Below, piece after piece: positions 9,867 through 26,800 of a stretch of 64,000 nt of DNA. The notes below the pieces were generated by a model. That model saw nothing but the letters and a program-made list of their open reading frames with translations. It made no database searches and was not told where the DNA came from. The stretch lies in assembly GCA_028386065.3 (NCBI GenBank), contig JAKUCV010001642.1:1-64000 (forward strand), given 5' to 3'. Numbering within the stretch: the stretch's first letter is position 1; every line of letters starts with the position of its first letter. The translations under genes were made by a program, and so were the position numbers. This DNA is from Turnera subulata. Its lineage: Eukaryota; Streptophyta; Magnoliopsida; Malpighiales; Passifloraceae.

Positions 9867-11826
9867 TTACCGAGCAGTGGCACAAAGATAGAGACCTCCA
9901 CTAATGTGAAGGGTGAACATGGTCTTATAAGTTACATCTTTTGTGTCATCTGGTAATTTGAAGCGCAAGAATCTGAGAAGGGCCATGGATACAATCTTCA
10001 TCTGACGGTAAGCAAAGTCTTTCCCCAAACAAATTCGAGGTCCAGCCTGCAGAGAAGAAGCACATGAAGCAATTTTAGAATGTGCTCCACACATAACTAG
10101 TAAGTGACAACCAAACAAAGATACAAACATGAAATGCAATGAACTTGAATGGTGATTCGGGTTGGAAAACCCCATCTTTGAGCCAACGTTCCGGCCTAAA
10201 ATCCTCAGCATCCTCTCCCCAAATGTAGGGCATCCTGCCCATGGCATAGGCTAAGTAGTTCACTCCATCTCCTTTTTTCAGTCTGTAACCATCAGGAAGA
10301 ATGTCATCTACCTCAGCACATCTCCCATCCTGGAGCACATTCCGAAACCAGGTTACTAAGATTAGTAGTTTTACACACGTTCAGATAGAAATTAGAATGT
10401 GACTAATATCAAATTCCAACTAAGAAATTTATTTTCCTACAATGGACTCGGTTAGTTTACCACAGGAACAGCGGGATAGAGTCTCAAAGTCTCTGACAAT
10501 GTTGCATGAAGATAATGCATTTGGTCAAGGGTTGAGTCAGTTATCTTAGCTACGAAATGTTCAATATCAGCTTCATCATCTTGATCGCCTGTGACATCTC
10601 TCACTTCTTGTGCAACTTTCTCCTGGATTAGAGGGTTCTTGCAAAGCATATAGAAGAACCACGAAAGAGTATTTGCGCTGGTATCTTTCCCAGCAATCAT
10701 AAAATTCAGAATGATGTCCCTCAGGTATTGGTCATTCATTTTCTCTGGATCTTTCCTTCTCTCCACCAAAAATCTCGATAGGATGTCCTCTTTGTCATTC
10801 TGAAGTCATCCAATCATTGAATCAGCCATGTTAGTTAATTAAAACTCCAAAAGAGACGAATCTATATTGAGAAAATGAATCTTGAATGCTAACAGAGACA
10901 AGACAAGCAGTATCTAAGACTCACATAACACGATTGGTCAGCTAGTAGCTTCCTCTTGGTACTTATAAGTTTGGCCACAAAATCATCGATAACTTTGATA
11001 TTCTTCCTAAGAGATGCTTCAGAGCCCACATTGAAATATCTTTTCAGTTTCCAGAATGGATCGACAAAGCGCCAATAGATCAAGGCATTGGAATCATCGA
11101 AGGCCTTCATGAACTCAGTTGCCTCTCTACTTGAACCCGTCAAGCAATTCAATTCCACACCAAACCCAACTTTGAATATGGAATCCAAAGTGCATCTCAT
11201 CAGAATATCCTATCAGACAGAAATATTAGTATATCAAAAACAGTTGCTCTCGCTTGCATGTCAAAAACCCTGACAAAAGAAAACGAAACTTCTAAGGTAT
11301 TCACCTGCATATCAAAAACCTGACCAGCAATAGCGATATCTGAGATGACTCGAACCAATTTTGCCGCGTTTGTTCTGAACACAGCAGAGCTAAAATCCCT
11401 GAGAACCCTCGTGGAGAACTCAAAGCTGGATAGCTTCCTCTGTTGCCGCCACTTATTTCCATCAACAGCAAATATACCTTCACCAAAGAGATCAGTCAAA
11501 ATTTCTTGGGTGTACTTGCCTTTGCTGTACTTGTCAAAACGTGTTTTCAGCGCATGCTCAATGTTTCTCGGGTCTGTTGTGTAGATTTCACTTTGGTCCG
11601 GAGCAAGAAGCCTAAAGGTCTTGTGCTCTTTAGCTTGTTGAGTTTGTTGGTCATAAAGTCTATTGAAGTAAAAGAGCTGACCGAACACAGTCCCATTTAC
11701 TGGTGGGTAGCTGGGGCTCCTGATAGATTTGCCAGAGTAGATTTTGAGCAGAAGATACAAAAAGGGTATGGAAATGAGCAGAAGCCAGGATGCTATGAAG
11801 GTGAGGATGATACTGAGATTGTCCAT
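9867..11826 (-). CDS. CYP704A: Cytochrome P450 CYP704A-like, copy 2
   Basis: Five exons (11826-11305, 11209-10925, 10799-10461, 10329-10129, 10046-9867) are identical in length and phase to copy 1 and give 508 residues. The membrane anchor, AGKDT, ETLR, FRPERW and haem motif AGPRICLG (Cys455) are all intact. Expected role is ER-bound, NADPH-dependent hydroxylation of fatty acids. It lies next to the intact reductase gene, in the position the single ancestral copy would have had, so it is probably the copy at the original site. Differences from copy 1 are scattered and mostly conservative, including Pro for Val in the TTDPRNIEH motif (copy 1 has TTDVRNIEH), where copy 2 matches the family consensus. 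Both look functional. Confidence 0.93.
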
Positions 11827-12599
11827 TGCTTGTGAATACATCTCCCGAGGAAACATGTATATTTGTATAGCATGTATAAATTAATAAATAAATATGCTTG
11901 TAGATATTTTTGTTTTGGCACATACGGCGTCACTGTTGTAGAACAGCTAGGTTTGCTTGCATCAGCAACATCAACAATTAAGTATAAAATTGTCTGTATA
12001 TCTGCTCAGTGAATGATTTTGAGTACTGGTAGAACCCATGGAGGATTGTATACCGTTTGATTATATTGATCGATAAGTTTGAGCCACTTGATGCACGGAA
12101 GTCATGACAGGATATATATCCTTGTCTCCTCTACAAACAAAGAGTAAGACAACTTTTTCATCAAGATGGCCATAACAGAGGTCAATCCCAAACAATGTTC
12201 TTTTGGCACTAGTCAGACCAGGACAAGCTAGGTAAATGTTATAGTATTATATGATCAAACACCTTCCACGTTAAGGTGTTAGATGTCATCCTTGGAACAA
12301 GAAAAGAAATGGTAGGCAACAAGTATTACCATCCAAGAAAATAAGTATCTTGGGTTTTATGTGAAAAAGCAGAAGCCCGTCAAAGCTCAATTCAGGGCAA
12401 TGGCTGATGAATCATAAGAGCAACTTTAGGTACAGTCAACCACACAAACAATCTCAGTATACTATGGTCTCATTACTTAGGCAACGTACCATGCTAATAA
12501 TAGTATATACAAGGAAACAGGAAGGAAACCCATAGTATGATGTCACACAAACGATCGAAAACATTGGACCACCTAAACCTGGGCACGACAGGCAGTAGT
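11827..12599. other. Region between CYP704A copy 2 and the reductase gene
   Basis: No gene. It contains the promoter of the P450 (divided from it by a short AT-rich leader) and the 3' UTR of the reductase. The P450 and the reductase are transcribed in the same direction, so the reductase 3' end faces the P450 promoter. Confidence 0.6.
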
Positions 12600-14130
12600 T
12601 CAACAGACAGGTCCTGTAATAATTTTCTGAGTAACCATTTCAAGTCCGGTACTCTTGTTGCTTTCACAGGAAACAGGATGGAAGAAGTTCTGAGATGGAA
12701 ATGAAGAGATAACAACCTTCCCTCGGGCTCTTCCTGTTTCCAGATATCGAAAAGCTTCAATCACATCAGCAAAATTGTAAGGGCCAGAAGGATCGATCAC
12801 AGCCTTTAGCTTGCCGGTCTCAAGGTGTGGCCTAAGCCTCTCCAGAATTTCCCCTGAAGCTGTCAGGGTAGAGTAAAGAGCCTTTGGATGTGAAGTTGGC
12901 CAAGTTATGTCAATAATAGGAGCATTTTCTTTGGCTAGAACGAAAGACTTCTTGCAGTCTCCTGAAGAACAGATTAAATGGACAGAAACAAAGGTCAAAT
13001 AAACAAGAAATGTGAAGAAGAATAAAAAGAGGTCTTTTATCTAGAGCTTCCTAAACCTCTGATGGTGATGAGCAAAAAAATCATAACGCAGATAATCAGA
13101 AATCCTGATATGCTAATCCTATGCAACCAAAACATACCAATTGTATCATAAAGTAAATCGTATTTCTCCTCAATTTCTTCATAAGGAGTCTTAGTGTAGT
13201 CAACCACTTTATCAGCTCCCAAACTTTTGACAAATTCTAATTTAGGCGTGCTTGTAGTGGCAACAACATGTGAAGCACCATATAAGTGCTTGGCCAGCTG
13301 CACAACCAAGCTTCCAACACCACCTGCGCCACCAACCACAAAGATTGTCTGGCCCTCTTTAAAGCCAGCAGTCACAAAACCTTCCACTGCAGTCTGGACG
13401 ACTAAGGGCAAGCTAGCAGCCTCCTCAAATGAAAGGTTTTTAGGCTTTTTGGCTACCATGCTCTCTTCCACGACAATGAATTCTGCCAGTGTCCCAAGTT
13501 GCTTCGGTTGTCCCCCTCCATTAAAATCTTGAATGTTTCCATAAACCTCGTCACCGATATGAAATTTTGCTACACTTCTGCCTTGTGCTATCACCACACC
13601 TGCCATGTCACAGCCCGGGATGACCTGCACAGTAGTGACATATGTTTGCAGTTAAATACTCTTTATTTCACTAGAAGATATGGGAATTATATACTGCAAG
13701 AAAATGATAAGAATTCATAATCATCTATTCAGTATGATGCATGTCAGAATTGAGCATCATCATCAACATTCTGTTCACCAGTCCTCGTAAAATTAGTGAA
13801 GCCAAATTAATCCATGTCACAGAAGTTAAGAATCCACTTTGTGGACAAGCCCGTTAGTCCAAAGACATGCAAGTTTTACTGTTTTGGAAATCTTACAAAG
13901 ATCAGAAAATAACTCTGCCACAAATAAATGTACACATCTGTATTTTTTCTACTAACGGGAAAATCTGAAGGAAAGATGGGTCCCTGGCGCCTCTTGACAT
14001 CAATAGGGTTCAATGCAGCAGCTCTAACTTGGACAAGTAATTGATTATCCTGAGGAGTAGGAAGGGGAAAGTCTCCCAGCTTGAGGACTTCCTTAGGACC
14101 ATATTCCTCAAAGAACCAAGCTTTCTGCAT
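12600..14130 (-). CDS. Zinc-independent medium-chain NAD(P)H reductase (quinone / enone oxidoreductase type)
   Basis: Three exons (14130-13957, 13624-13138, 12961-12600) give 340 residues. It opens with KAWFFEEYGPKEVL, has the LNPIDVKRRQG substrate-side motif, and the nucleotide-binding loop FVVGGAGGVGSLVVQLAKHL typical of the medium-chain dehydrogenase/reductase superfamily. No zinc-binding Cys cluster is present, so it groups with quinone oxidoreductases and the 2-methylene-furan-3-one / alkenal reductases, which reduce the C=C bond of reactive enones using NADPH. No plastid transit peptide is evident; a cytosolic location is inferred. The C-terminus runs about 30 residues past the usual end (KVVISSFP), in sequence rich in Ser and Asn, probably because the ancestral stop was lost. 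The exact substrate is unknown. Confidence 0.87.
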
Positions 14131-15803
14131 ATTGGTATGTATGTATCTGGCTAAGAACTCTTTTAGCTCTCCTAGTTATATAGTCGTCCATAAGGCAGGC
14201 TCATCTACTAGAGATAAGGTTGTGCTTAATGGATGAGCTTAGAGAAAAAGATGGATATGGATGCGTAAACAGTAGAGAGGGAGAGAGCGGCTGAAAATTT
14301 GACAAGGAAACTCAAGGATATCATTTGTCAGAGAGATTAATGAGGTAGTTGAAGGACGACGACTTAGCTAGATTAACGCTAAAATGTCACACAGCTTTCA
14401 CATTCTCCACAGTTGCATGGACCTTCCCTCAAAAGCTACTACATCGTTTATGGAGTACTGTTCTTGTTCCCATTGGACGAGTGAAGACATAAATTTTGCT
14501 CCGACAGAATTTTTCAAGCAATTTGATCCATCATTTCCAAGTTGTGATCGCATTGTGCGGAGTAATAGAGTTAAAGCCACGCCACAAACTAGGAAGATTT
14601 TTTTTTCTTGACAGAAAACTAGGAAGATGTTAGAACTTAGCAAAGATAGTATTCACTTCACATGCAATGCAACTAACGAATTCTGAGTGTAAAGTACTGC
14701 CATAATCCACATTATGAGTGTAAGAAAACAAGAAATGAAAGATTAGCACCATACACTAGGTTAATCATATGCTAACCACCCTCTTCTTGTCTGAATCACT
14801 GTATTCCCATCCCATCAATACAATGGACTATAGAGATTGAAGTGGACATGGAAACCAAAATGAAGGCCCCAGGATTCTCAGGAATCGATTGTGCTCAATA
14901 ACCACTAGTCAAATAGCAAACCAGCAGTTCATAGAGCACGAGGTCAAACATCTGTATATCACAATTAATTTATCTTTCTCCTACTTGGGCCATTGGACAT
15001 TTTGTGCACAAAATAAGATTCCAAATCATAGCTCATGTCAGTTTTGCCCACCTGAATAAATAATTTCTTTGTCCACTAGACATACATTCGTTGCACTATG
15101 GTACACCAGACCTCATTGCAAACCTATCCTGTTTTTGTAAAACTTAGTTATGAATGCATTATTGTTACCTATTTGATCAATTTGATGGTTCTAGACATTC
15201 ATCAACTATGGTACACCAGGCCTCATTCAAACCTAACCTATTTTTGTAGATCTTAATTATGAATGCATAATTGTTGCATATTTGATCAATTTGAAGGTTC
15301 TACCTAACCTTCAAATTTCATATCCTTTGTTTTTTTTTTTTTATCAACTTTGATCCAAAAATGAAAAGAAATAAACTTCTGCTAGTTATCTACACCAACT
15401 GTTAGGCCATCTCTATATTTGATCCTTCTCTATTGGGCCCAAAAGATATTCAGCCCAATTTAAAGAGCTAAACCCGAACCGTTCAATCACTTTTGGGCCT
15501 CATTCGAATATGGAGCCCAATAAAAAGCTGGCCTCCACCATTCAATTCAAAGCCCGCAAAGAAACCGTTCGGTCCGTTACGAGAGCTGACTCGATATCTT
15601 TCAAAGCCCGCGAACGGTAACGAACTAAATAGTTCTCCTTCTTCTTCTTCTTCACTCTTCTTGATTCGAATCAGTCCTGGCTAGCACTAGCACCGATCAA
15701 CTATCTCTTATTTCGTTATTCGCATCACAATTTAACATTCTTTAAAAAGAATCACTGTTCTCGTGAGATAACTCTCTCAAGCTGCAATGAGGATCGAATT
15801 ACC
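14131..15803. other. Divergent intergenic region between reductase and spastin-like gene
   Basis: No protein-coding gene seen. It must hold the promoters of two divergent genes. It includes a purine-rich GAGAGAGGGAGAGAG stretch near 14272 on the reductase side, a two-copy 110-bp tandem repeat at 15095-15304, and a CTTCTTCTTCTTC leader near 15638 before the spastin-like start. Confidence 0.6.
15095..15304. repeat. Two-copy tandem repeat, period 110 bp
   Basis: Copy one starts with ACTATGGTACACCAGACCTC at 15095 and copy two with ACTATGGTACACCAGGCCTC at 15205. Both continue through AACCTA, TTTTTGTA, a TTATGAATGCAT block and ATTTGATCAATTTGA. Divergence of roughly 15 percent by eye means the duplication is not recent. 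Function unknown. Confidence 0.85.
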
Positions 15804-20657
<4,854 letters not shown>

Positions 20658-21511
20658 ATCCCCTCACTGCCAAGTAAAATACCATATGTGATGCACGAAA
20701 AAGGTTATCAACTGACCTGAGTGCTGCGGCTGTGGAACATACTTACATCTCACTCAGTATTCTTCTTTACAATGACTATAGTTTGCAAGTCTGGAAGTGT
20801 AATGATGTAAATTATAGTAACTGGTGCAAAACTCTGCACATCTGTATATACATTCATTAGTCACAAGTCATCTCCAAAAAGTGCTGATTGACAAAAATGA
20901 AAAAATTGTAAACTGAAAGCTTCAATGCCGTACAAGTGGCAGATATGATGGTAGAAGCTTTAATCTCCCTGGATTGTGTTACTAATTTACGAAACCAGCT
21001 CTGGTTCTGCTGGAACCTTGCATCATGGCGCCATACCTTTCCTATAGCTTTCCATTATCAAGTGCCGGGGGACCAGAAATATCTCTTTTGTTCGGCTTTG
21101 TTATTATGAATTCAGAATTCTTTTTCTCTTTTTCCGTGTGTTAAATTCGCAAGGATAAGGAAGCCATTCATTTACATAATCTCTCATCTTTTCTATTCAT
21201 GTTTTTTTCTATATTTTCCTCATTAAAATGACCCTTTGTCCGCCACGTTTTCACATTTGGAAATCCCTAGTCGCATCGGTACTGTTGTGCACACATAAAT
21301 ATTGAAGAAACTTTGACACGGTTTCCTAATGTCGCTGGCAAATGGTTGATACCCTAGTTACAAGAAAAAGAATCTCACAAAGTGCAAGCCCTTTGTAGTT
21401 CTTCCTCGTCAAAATAGCCTTAAGCTTTTATATTTCAGCAGTATTAAAGCACCTGAAAATGTTCTAGAGACAGGACAATGGATCAACCAAATTCAGAATA
21501 AGTCCATTCCC
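20658..21511. other. Convergent 3' intergenic region, spastin-like / GRF9
   Basis: The 3' UTRs of two genes meet here. Nothing else recognised; no repeat or RNA gene seen. Confidence 0.55.
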
Positions 21512-23810
21512 CTAGGCAGCAACAAGGGTGTCACTGATTGTAGTAGCACTGCTACTGCTTGAACTCGCATCATCATCTGCACCCAGTTGAGGAATTGCTG
21601 GCACAGAAATTGAGAGGTCAGTGCTCAACTCTCCCGAGCCTCCACTGTCACGCTTATGCAAAATTTGAGTAGGAATCCGATGACCTCTGCTAGAGGCAAT
21701 AGCGGCAGTGGTGGGAAAAGAAGGAGGTAGAGAAGCCTCTTCATGTTTCTTTGCACCTCTGTGCATGTGCGCCACACAGTACTTCTGGTTAGTAAGAGCA
21801 TCCCTGCGGCAGCGCCATTTCTTTCCATCTGTTCTCCTGCATCTTGCTGGTTCAAGTTCCAGATCACTTTGATGAATGTTGTGTATTGCACCGGTGCCTT
21901 GGACTGTAAAACAAACAAATAGCAGAAAATGAGTGAATCCAATTGCAAAAAGAACACTCATGCGCTGTTTCAAGATCAGTTCAAGGATGGCTTTGCAAAG
22001 GAATCCTAAGACTAATGTTGAAGCAGTTCAAGTGAGATATCCCATATCCAATTCTGACCAGAAACATCGTTTAGGCAATACTAGCAGCAGGTACAGCGGT
22101 CTTATAAACAGAAATTGTCTGGCTTTAAAGCCTCTACAAAACAATAGCATCAAATGGGAGCTAGTATAGCCTTGTAGAGCACACGGCAAACCAGAAGTTG
22201 TCCATTTGCAAGGATACAGATCAGTAAAATGCTCTTGGGACGTTTAACTTGATACAAGCTCTAATCAGTATCACGGTAGGAGAGGAAAATGGAGAGTTAG
22301 ATAACTGCTAAAGAATCAACCAAGGTAAGCAGGCACAATGAGTAAAAAGATTTGATTAGGTTGTTACTATTTAGGTAAACCATAAGATGATATTTCATTA
22401 TGGGAGGAGAAATGTTTGCTACCTTGAAGAACGCTCTTCGGGGAGAAGTCCAATCCTTGGAATCTGTTGCTTCCACCATTGTTCATGAATCTTCTTTTGC
22501 TATTTCTGTCCATATTCTCGCAGCTAATGTACATGCTGCAATTGCTTTTCCCATCACAATCATCAATGCTGATTCTGTTACAGTTTCTGTTACCAAGAGT
22601 AGAAATGCTGGCGGCATCCGCATGAAGTACAGCGTCTGGAATTAAGGTTGTCTGGGTGACTTCGTGGCCAGTAACAGCTCTAAAGTTCATGGATGTATTG
22701 CTGTTCCTATAACAATTCCCACCTGTGATTTTGGCATCAATATTGCCACAGACAATGCAAGGGCCTGTATTTGTATTATCCAAATATGGCGCTTCATGAT
22801 TTTCAAGCATTAAGCTGCTATTCAAACTCTCAGGGTTCTTGACTGAATCGTGGGGTGATGTTTTATCTGGAGTAGGACTATGCAGACATTCCACAGGCTT
22901 GGTTGAACTCAGGCGGCCTCTGTAAACATGCTTTTCACAATACTTCTGACCAGGAATCACATTCTTACTGCACCTCCATTTCTTCCCATCAGTTCTTCTA
23001 CACCTTGCCGGCTCTGGATCCATAATGTGTCTGTAATGAAATTCCTGGCCACAAAATCCCACAACTGAAAACAAGAAAGCAGACAACGAGGTCAATAAAC
23101 CAATTTCTTAAACTCTTACACGGATTGACCAATCTTTAAGTTAAAGCTTCATGCCTCAAACCACTAGAAACTGCAAAAGCCTTTGAAAGATCACTAACAC
23201 AAACCAACCTCAACTTAAACTCCTAGGCTAACGAAGAAACAAAATGATTCGCAGGATCAGCATCTCCTAACACAAGAAGAAAAGAAATATACAAGCACAT
23301 TTGCTCCAATCACCATAAACAGTGAGTGAAAAGAAAACATAAACCGTTTCCAAAATGAGACAACAGACAGACAAGCACTCAATTCATACATTCTTTAGTT
23401 TTCCAGAAACGAACATGGAATTCAGGGTAAACTACAAGAAAAGAAAACGTAAACCCACGAGTAACAAGGCCAGAAAAGAAACCAAAAGACCAATAACTAG
23501 AATACTCCAAAAAGGCCAGAAAAGAGACCAAAAGACCAATAACTAGAATACTCCAAAAAGTAAAAACCAATGAATCAGGAGTAAACTCACAGCTTGGAAA
23601 CTGCCTGTAGAAACCACCAATAGAAGAGCAGGCAGCAACACTCCTTAAAACGGGAAGTAGAAGGCCGAGAGGCACAGGTAGGCCAGCAACTAGGTACTTG
23701 AATATGAGACCTTGCTGCTCAAGCTCATGCAACTGAGCTTCACTTAACAGTGGGGTACTTCCCTGTTTTGTTACCGATGCATGTGCGCAAATCCCAAGAC
23801 TCGCCTTCAT
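21512..23810 (-). CDS. GRF9: Growth-regulating factor with QLQ and two WRC domains (GRF9 type)
   Basis: Three exons (23810-23591, 23064-22423, 21903-21512) give about 417 residues. The QLQ domain (residues about 18-55) reads [20 protein letters not shown]. Two WRC domains follow, each with the C-x9-C-x10-C-x2-H zinc pattern: Cys95/105/116/His119 and a second starting at Cys309. A duplicated WRC is the hallmark of GRF9 among plant GRFs. GRFs bind DNA through WRC and recruit GIF/AN3 coactivators through QLQ to promote cell proliferation in leaves. The start is uncertain: a TAG precedes this ATG directly, and further 5' exons between 23811 and 24360 may exist. A degenerate miR396 site lies at 22909-22889. 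Confidence 0.88.
22889..22909 (-). promoter_or_regulatory. Degenerate miR396 target site in GRF9 mRNA
   Basis: The mRNA reads AGTTCAACCAAGCCTGTGGAA over codons 126-132, just after WRC1 where GRF genes carry the miR396 site. The usual site is CGTTCAAGAAAGCNTGTGGAA. Three bases differ: the first, and two adjacent ones pairing with miRNA positions 12 and 13. The seed side (positions 2-11, with the bulge normal for GRF sites) is fully complementary. Weak regulation or escape are both possible. Confidence 0.6.
23468..23559. repeat. 46-bp tandem duplication in GRF9 intron 1
   Basis: GGCCAGAAAAGAAACCAAAA starts at 23468, and the near-identical unit starts again at 23514, with one visible base change. 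It lies in the first intron of the GRF9 model. It looks like recent slippage or a local duplication. Confidence 0.9.
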
Positions 23811-26800
23811 CTACGGTGCTCCTAATGATCCTCCCTTCTTCACCAGGCCTTTCCTTACTTCCACAGTCAATGTCCTACTACCTGCCTTGTCATCATCATC
23901 ACCCTCCTGGGGTCCACCTCCTTTTCCTCCTAAGTCGCAGACAAAACGTAAGATTAGTTGATTAAGAAAGATAACCTTTTTAAGTATAACAAGGAGTAAA
24001 TCAACTGCTAAAGCTACTAATAACGGGAGAACTATACTACCAGTTTACCATGACATGCATGAAGAGAAAAAAAAAAAAAACGTATTCCGTTTACTACGTT
24101 GAGCGGAATACTAATATTGACACAGAGAGAAAAAGAGAGCAGTACCTAAACTTGAAGCGGTGAAGAATTTGAAAGGTTCAGCTTCCCATTTCCATGTAGA
24201 TTTTAACATGTCACTTGTGTGAGGCAAAGTACGCAGAATATATTAGAAAAGGGTTTTAGTTAACTTTTATGTTAAACTGATGAAACAAAGGAGTCATCAT
24301 CAATAAGAGTACCTGAAACTTTGAGAGCATTAAACAGAAGCACATGTTTTTCCTTTACAACTTTGCCACAGAACTGACAAGAGTGTGTTAATTGTTAAAA
24401 AGCCAAAACCAATACTACTTCAGACAGTAAAATCAAAGAGTAGCTAGACACAGCGTGAAAGGATAAAAAAAGAAAAGTGGGTTTAAAGCAGTGTCAGATT
24501 TCTGACAATGTATCAGCCTTGCTTTCAGGCAGAAACCGCAGTGTTTTTGCAGAGAGAAAAAAAGAAAACATGTTCCTACTTCCTGCATTTTCTACGTGGA
24601 CTAAACTACACACTAAAAGGCATTGTTCACAGAGCGTGAACTGCACGGTATTAGCAACTTTGTCAGGGGAGTACGTTGGTCTTTACTGGTGAGGTTTCCA
24701 CGCGCCCTGACAGACTACTTGTCTGGCACTAATTTTGCGTATATGATCGACACGTCAAGGTGGGTTCTGTTTTTGTGGGGTCTTATGGATCAGGAATTTA
24801 GTGGGGCCTTCGCTGAACTGGACAGATAGTACACAGTATTGCGCCTTGGTTGCCTATTTTCTTTCACTAGAAGTTGGGTCCAAAGAAAGCCCAGATAGTT
24901 TTTTTGTGCAAGAAATGTTTATTTGTGTCAAGTTAAATCGACTTACCTATGAATTGAGTCCAATTCATACTATCCGGCCCCTTTAGTTTGTTTGATAGAC
25001 CATGGTACAAAAGCACCTACCTGGGCTTGATATCCAGAATGTGGAACTTGGTCCTTGGTGTGCAAGGCCCAGCTTAAGCGTGGTTTTATTTTTTTTAATG
25101 ATAAAAATGAAGGGCTACTAATTAAATGAGAAATAATAAAAGATATTAGTTCCACAATTGTATGATGAAAACATACCAACTAGATTCGTCCTTTTGAGAG
25201 AGGAGACAATAGAAAATATGCCTCCAATTTGAGTTTTCGTATATGCAGAAAAAAATTATTGGGAGCATCGGCCACCATAACCAGGTGTACAACCCAAGTC
25301 GGATCTAGATTAGTAGGCAAAACTCCGGATAATAGATGGCAAAATAAAAAAACATGCCTACCAAATTAGTGAGTAAGGTAGTTGCTCCCCAATAAAGAAT
25401 AAAATTATAAATATCATGCATGACACCGAAACAAATTCGACCCAACTTATGTCGCGCCAAATGCTTTGAAGGGCAATAACGTGACAATTATTAGTTTTCA
25501 ACTTCTAATTCTACAACCGCTAATTAAGCACGGAATCGTCTCGAAGCAATTATGCGGTCGAGGTTTTAATGGGAAGAATTTCTTTGTTTGCATTCACACA
25601 TAGCAACAAAATCTCTCGAAGATTAAAAACCTATCGGCCTGTCATGGATGAAATTAGATATGCTCTTCCCTGATAATCACACTTGCGAGGAAAGTATGGA
25701 GGTGCGGCTATTCGGCTGGCACATCGAGAACAAACAAATATGGACCACATTACACGATAATCATCCCTTCCTTCCATATTCTTGCACAGTTTATGTTTCG
25801 TATTAGTTGGCAAACAATGGAGTCTAGTTGTTCATAGTTCATGGAAATCTTATCCAGACAACTATGTCCGAATTTAGTTGAGGGGATTGGTACGTTATCT
25901 AGTAAATTGTAGCTGCCTATAAAGTTGCATAAAAGGGAAATGCCAATACCGTACCTTTTTTGGTTTGCTGGCTGCATTATTATGTTAGCGCGTGACTTAA
26001 CTTCGCCTTCGCCTTCGCCTGGTGACGTGTAAGCTTCGTTCTGTTTATTTTGATATCAATCATAGTAAGAAGAAAAAACCATACGATACTATACTATATG
26101 GCCCGTGGCAAAACCTTTAAGTGCCATTTAGGATTCGGATTTGTATCTCGGCGTTTCTAGTCAAGTTTTATAGTACGATGTGACCGAATATGGCATTCTA
26201 CATAATATGGGTGGTAGTTGTTAAGCACGGTAACTCCCAACACTATAACGCATAGCAAGTAAGGGTGTCCGTTGGTGGCCCGATGGGTGGTCTCTCTTAT
26301 GAAGAGAGTCTAATGCCAGCCGGTATTGACCAGGGCCTAAACCGACGGGCGATGATGACACCATTTTCTGTTTTAAAAAAAAAAGACACTAGAGGAGGGT
26401 AAATGCTAGGGCACGAAAGCCTCCATTTCCAATTCAATTCCGAAATTTTGAATTCACACAATACAACAAAGGGCAATCTGGAATAGTAATTGTTTTTTTT
26501 TTAATATTTGCAGTAGTTTTTTAATGTGAGATTGTATTAACAATTAATAGGTGGTAAAATTCTAAAAAAGTAATGAGATTGGGTCCACTGTAAAACAACA
26601 AAATTATTTATCTTATGCCACATTTGTAAGTAATATATTGACTGTAAATGTAATATTAATCATTCAATAGCACCGCAATTATGGGGTATACATAATGTAA
26701 ATCTAAATACTTCCTCACATAGATGTTGTATCGATGTTTTTTTTGGCTATATCACAGTAGAGTCATTTAAAAAATTAAGAAATTAGAAATTATAGTCTGG

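Noticed and set aside
23811..23960. Coding extension of GRF9 through GDDDDKAGSRTLTVEV
   Set aside because: The frame meets TAG directly before the chosen ATG, and the only intron that would bypass it is about 52 bp, too short for a plant. It may be 5' UTR or a separate upstream exon.
26240..26345. GC-rich stretch with a GAGAGAC/GTCTC-like inverted pair, tested as a tRNA or hairpin gene
   Set aside because: No cloverleaf, no B-box in the right place, and the stem is short.
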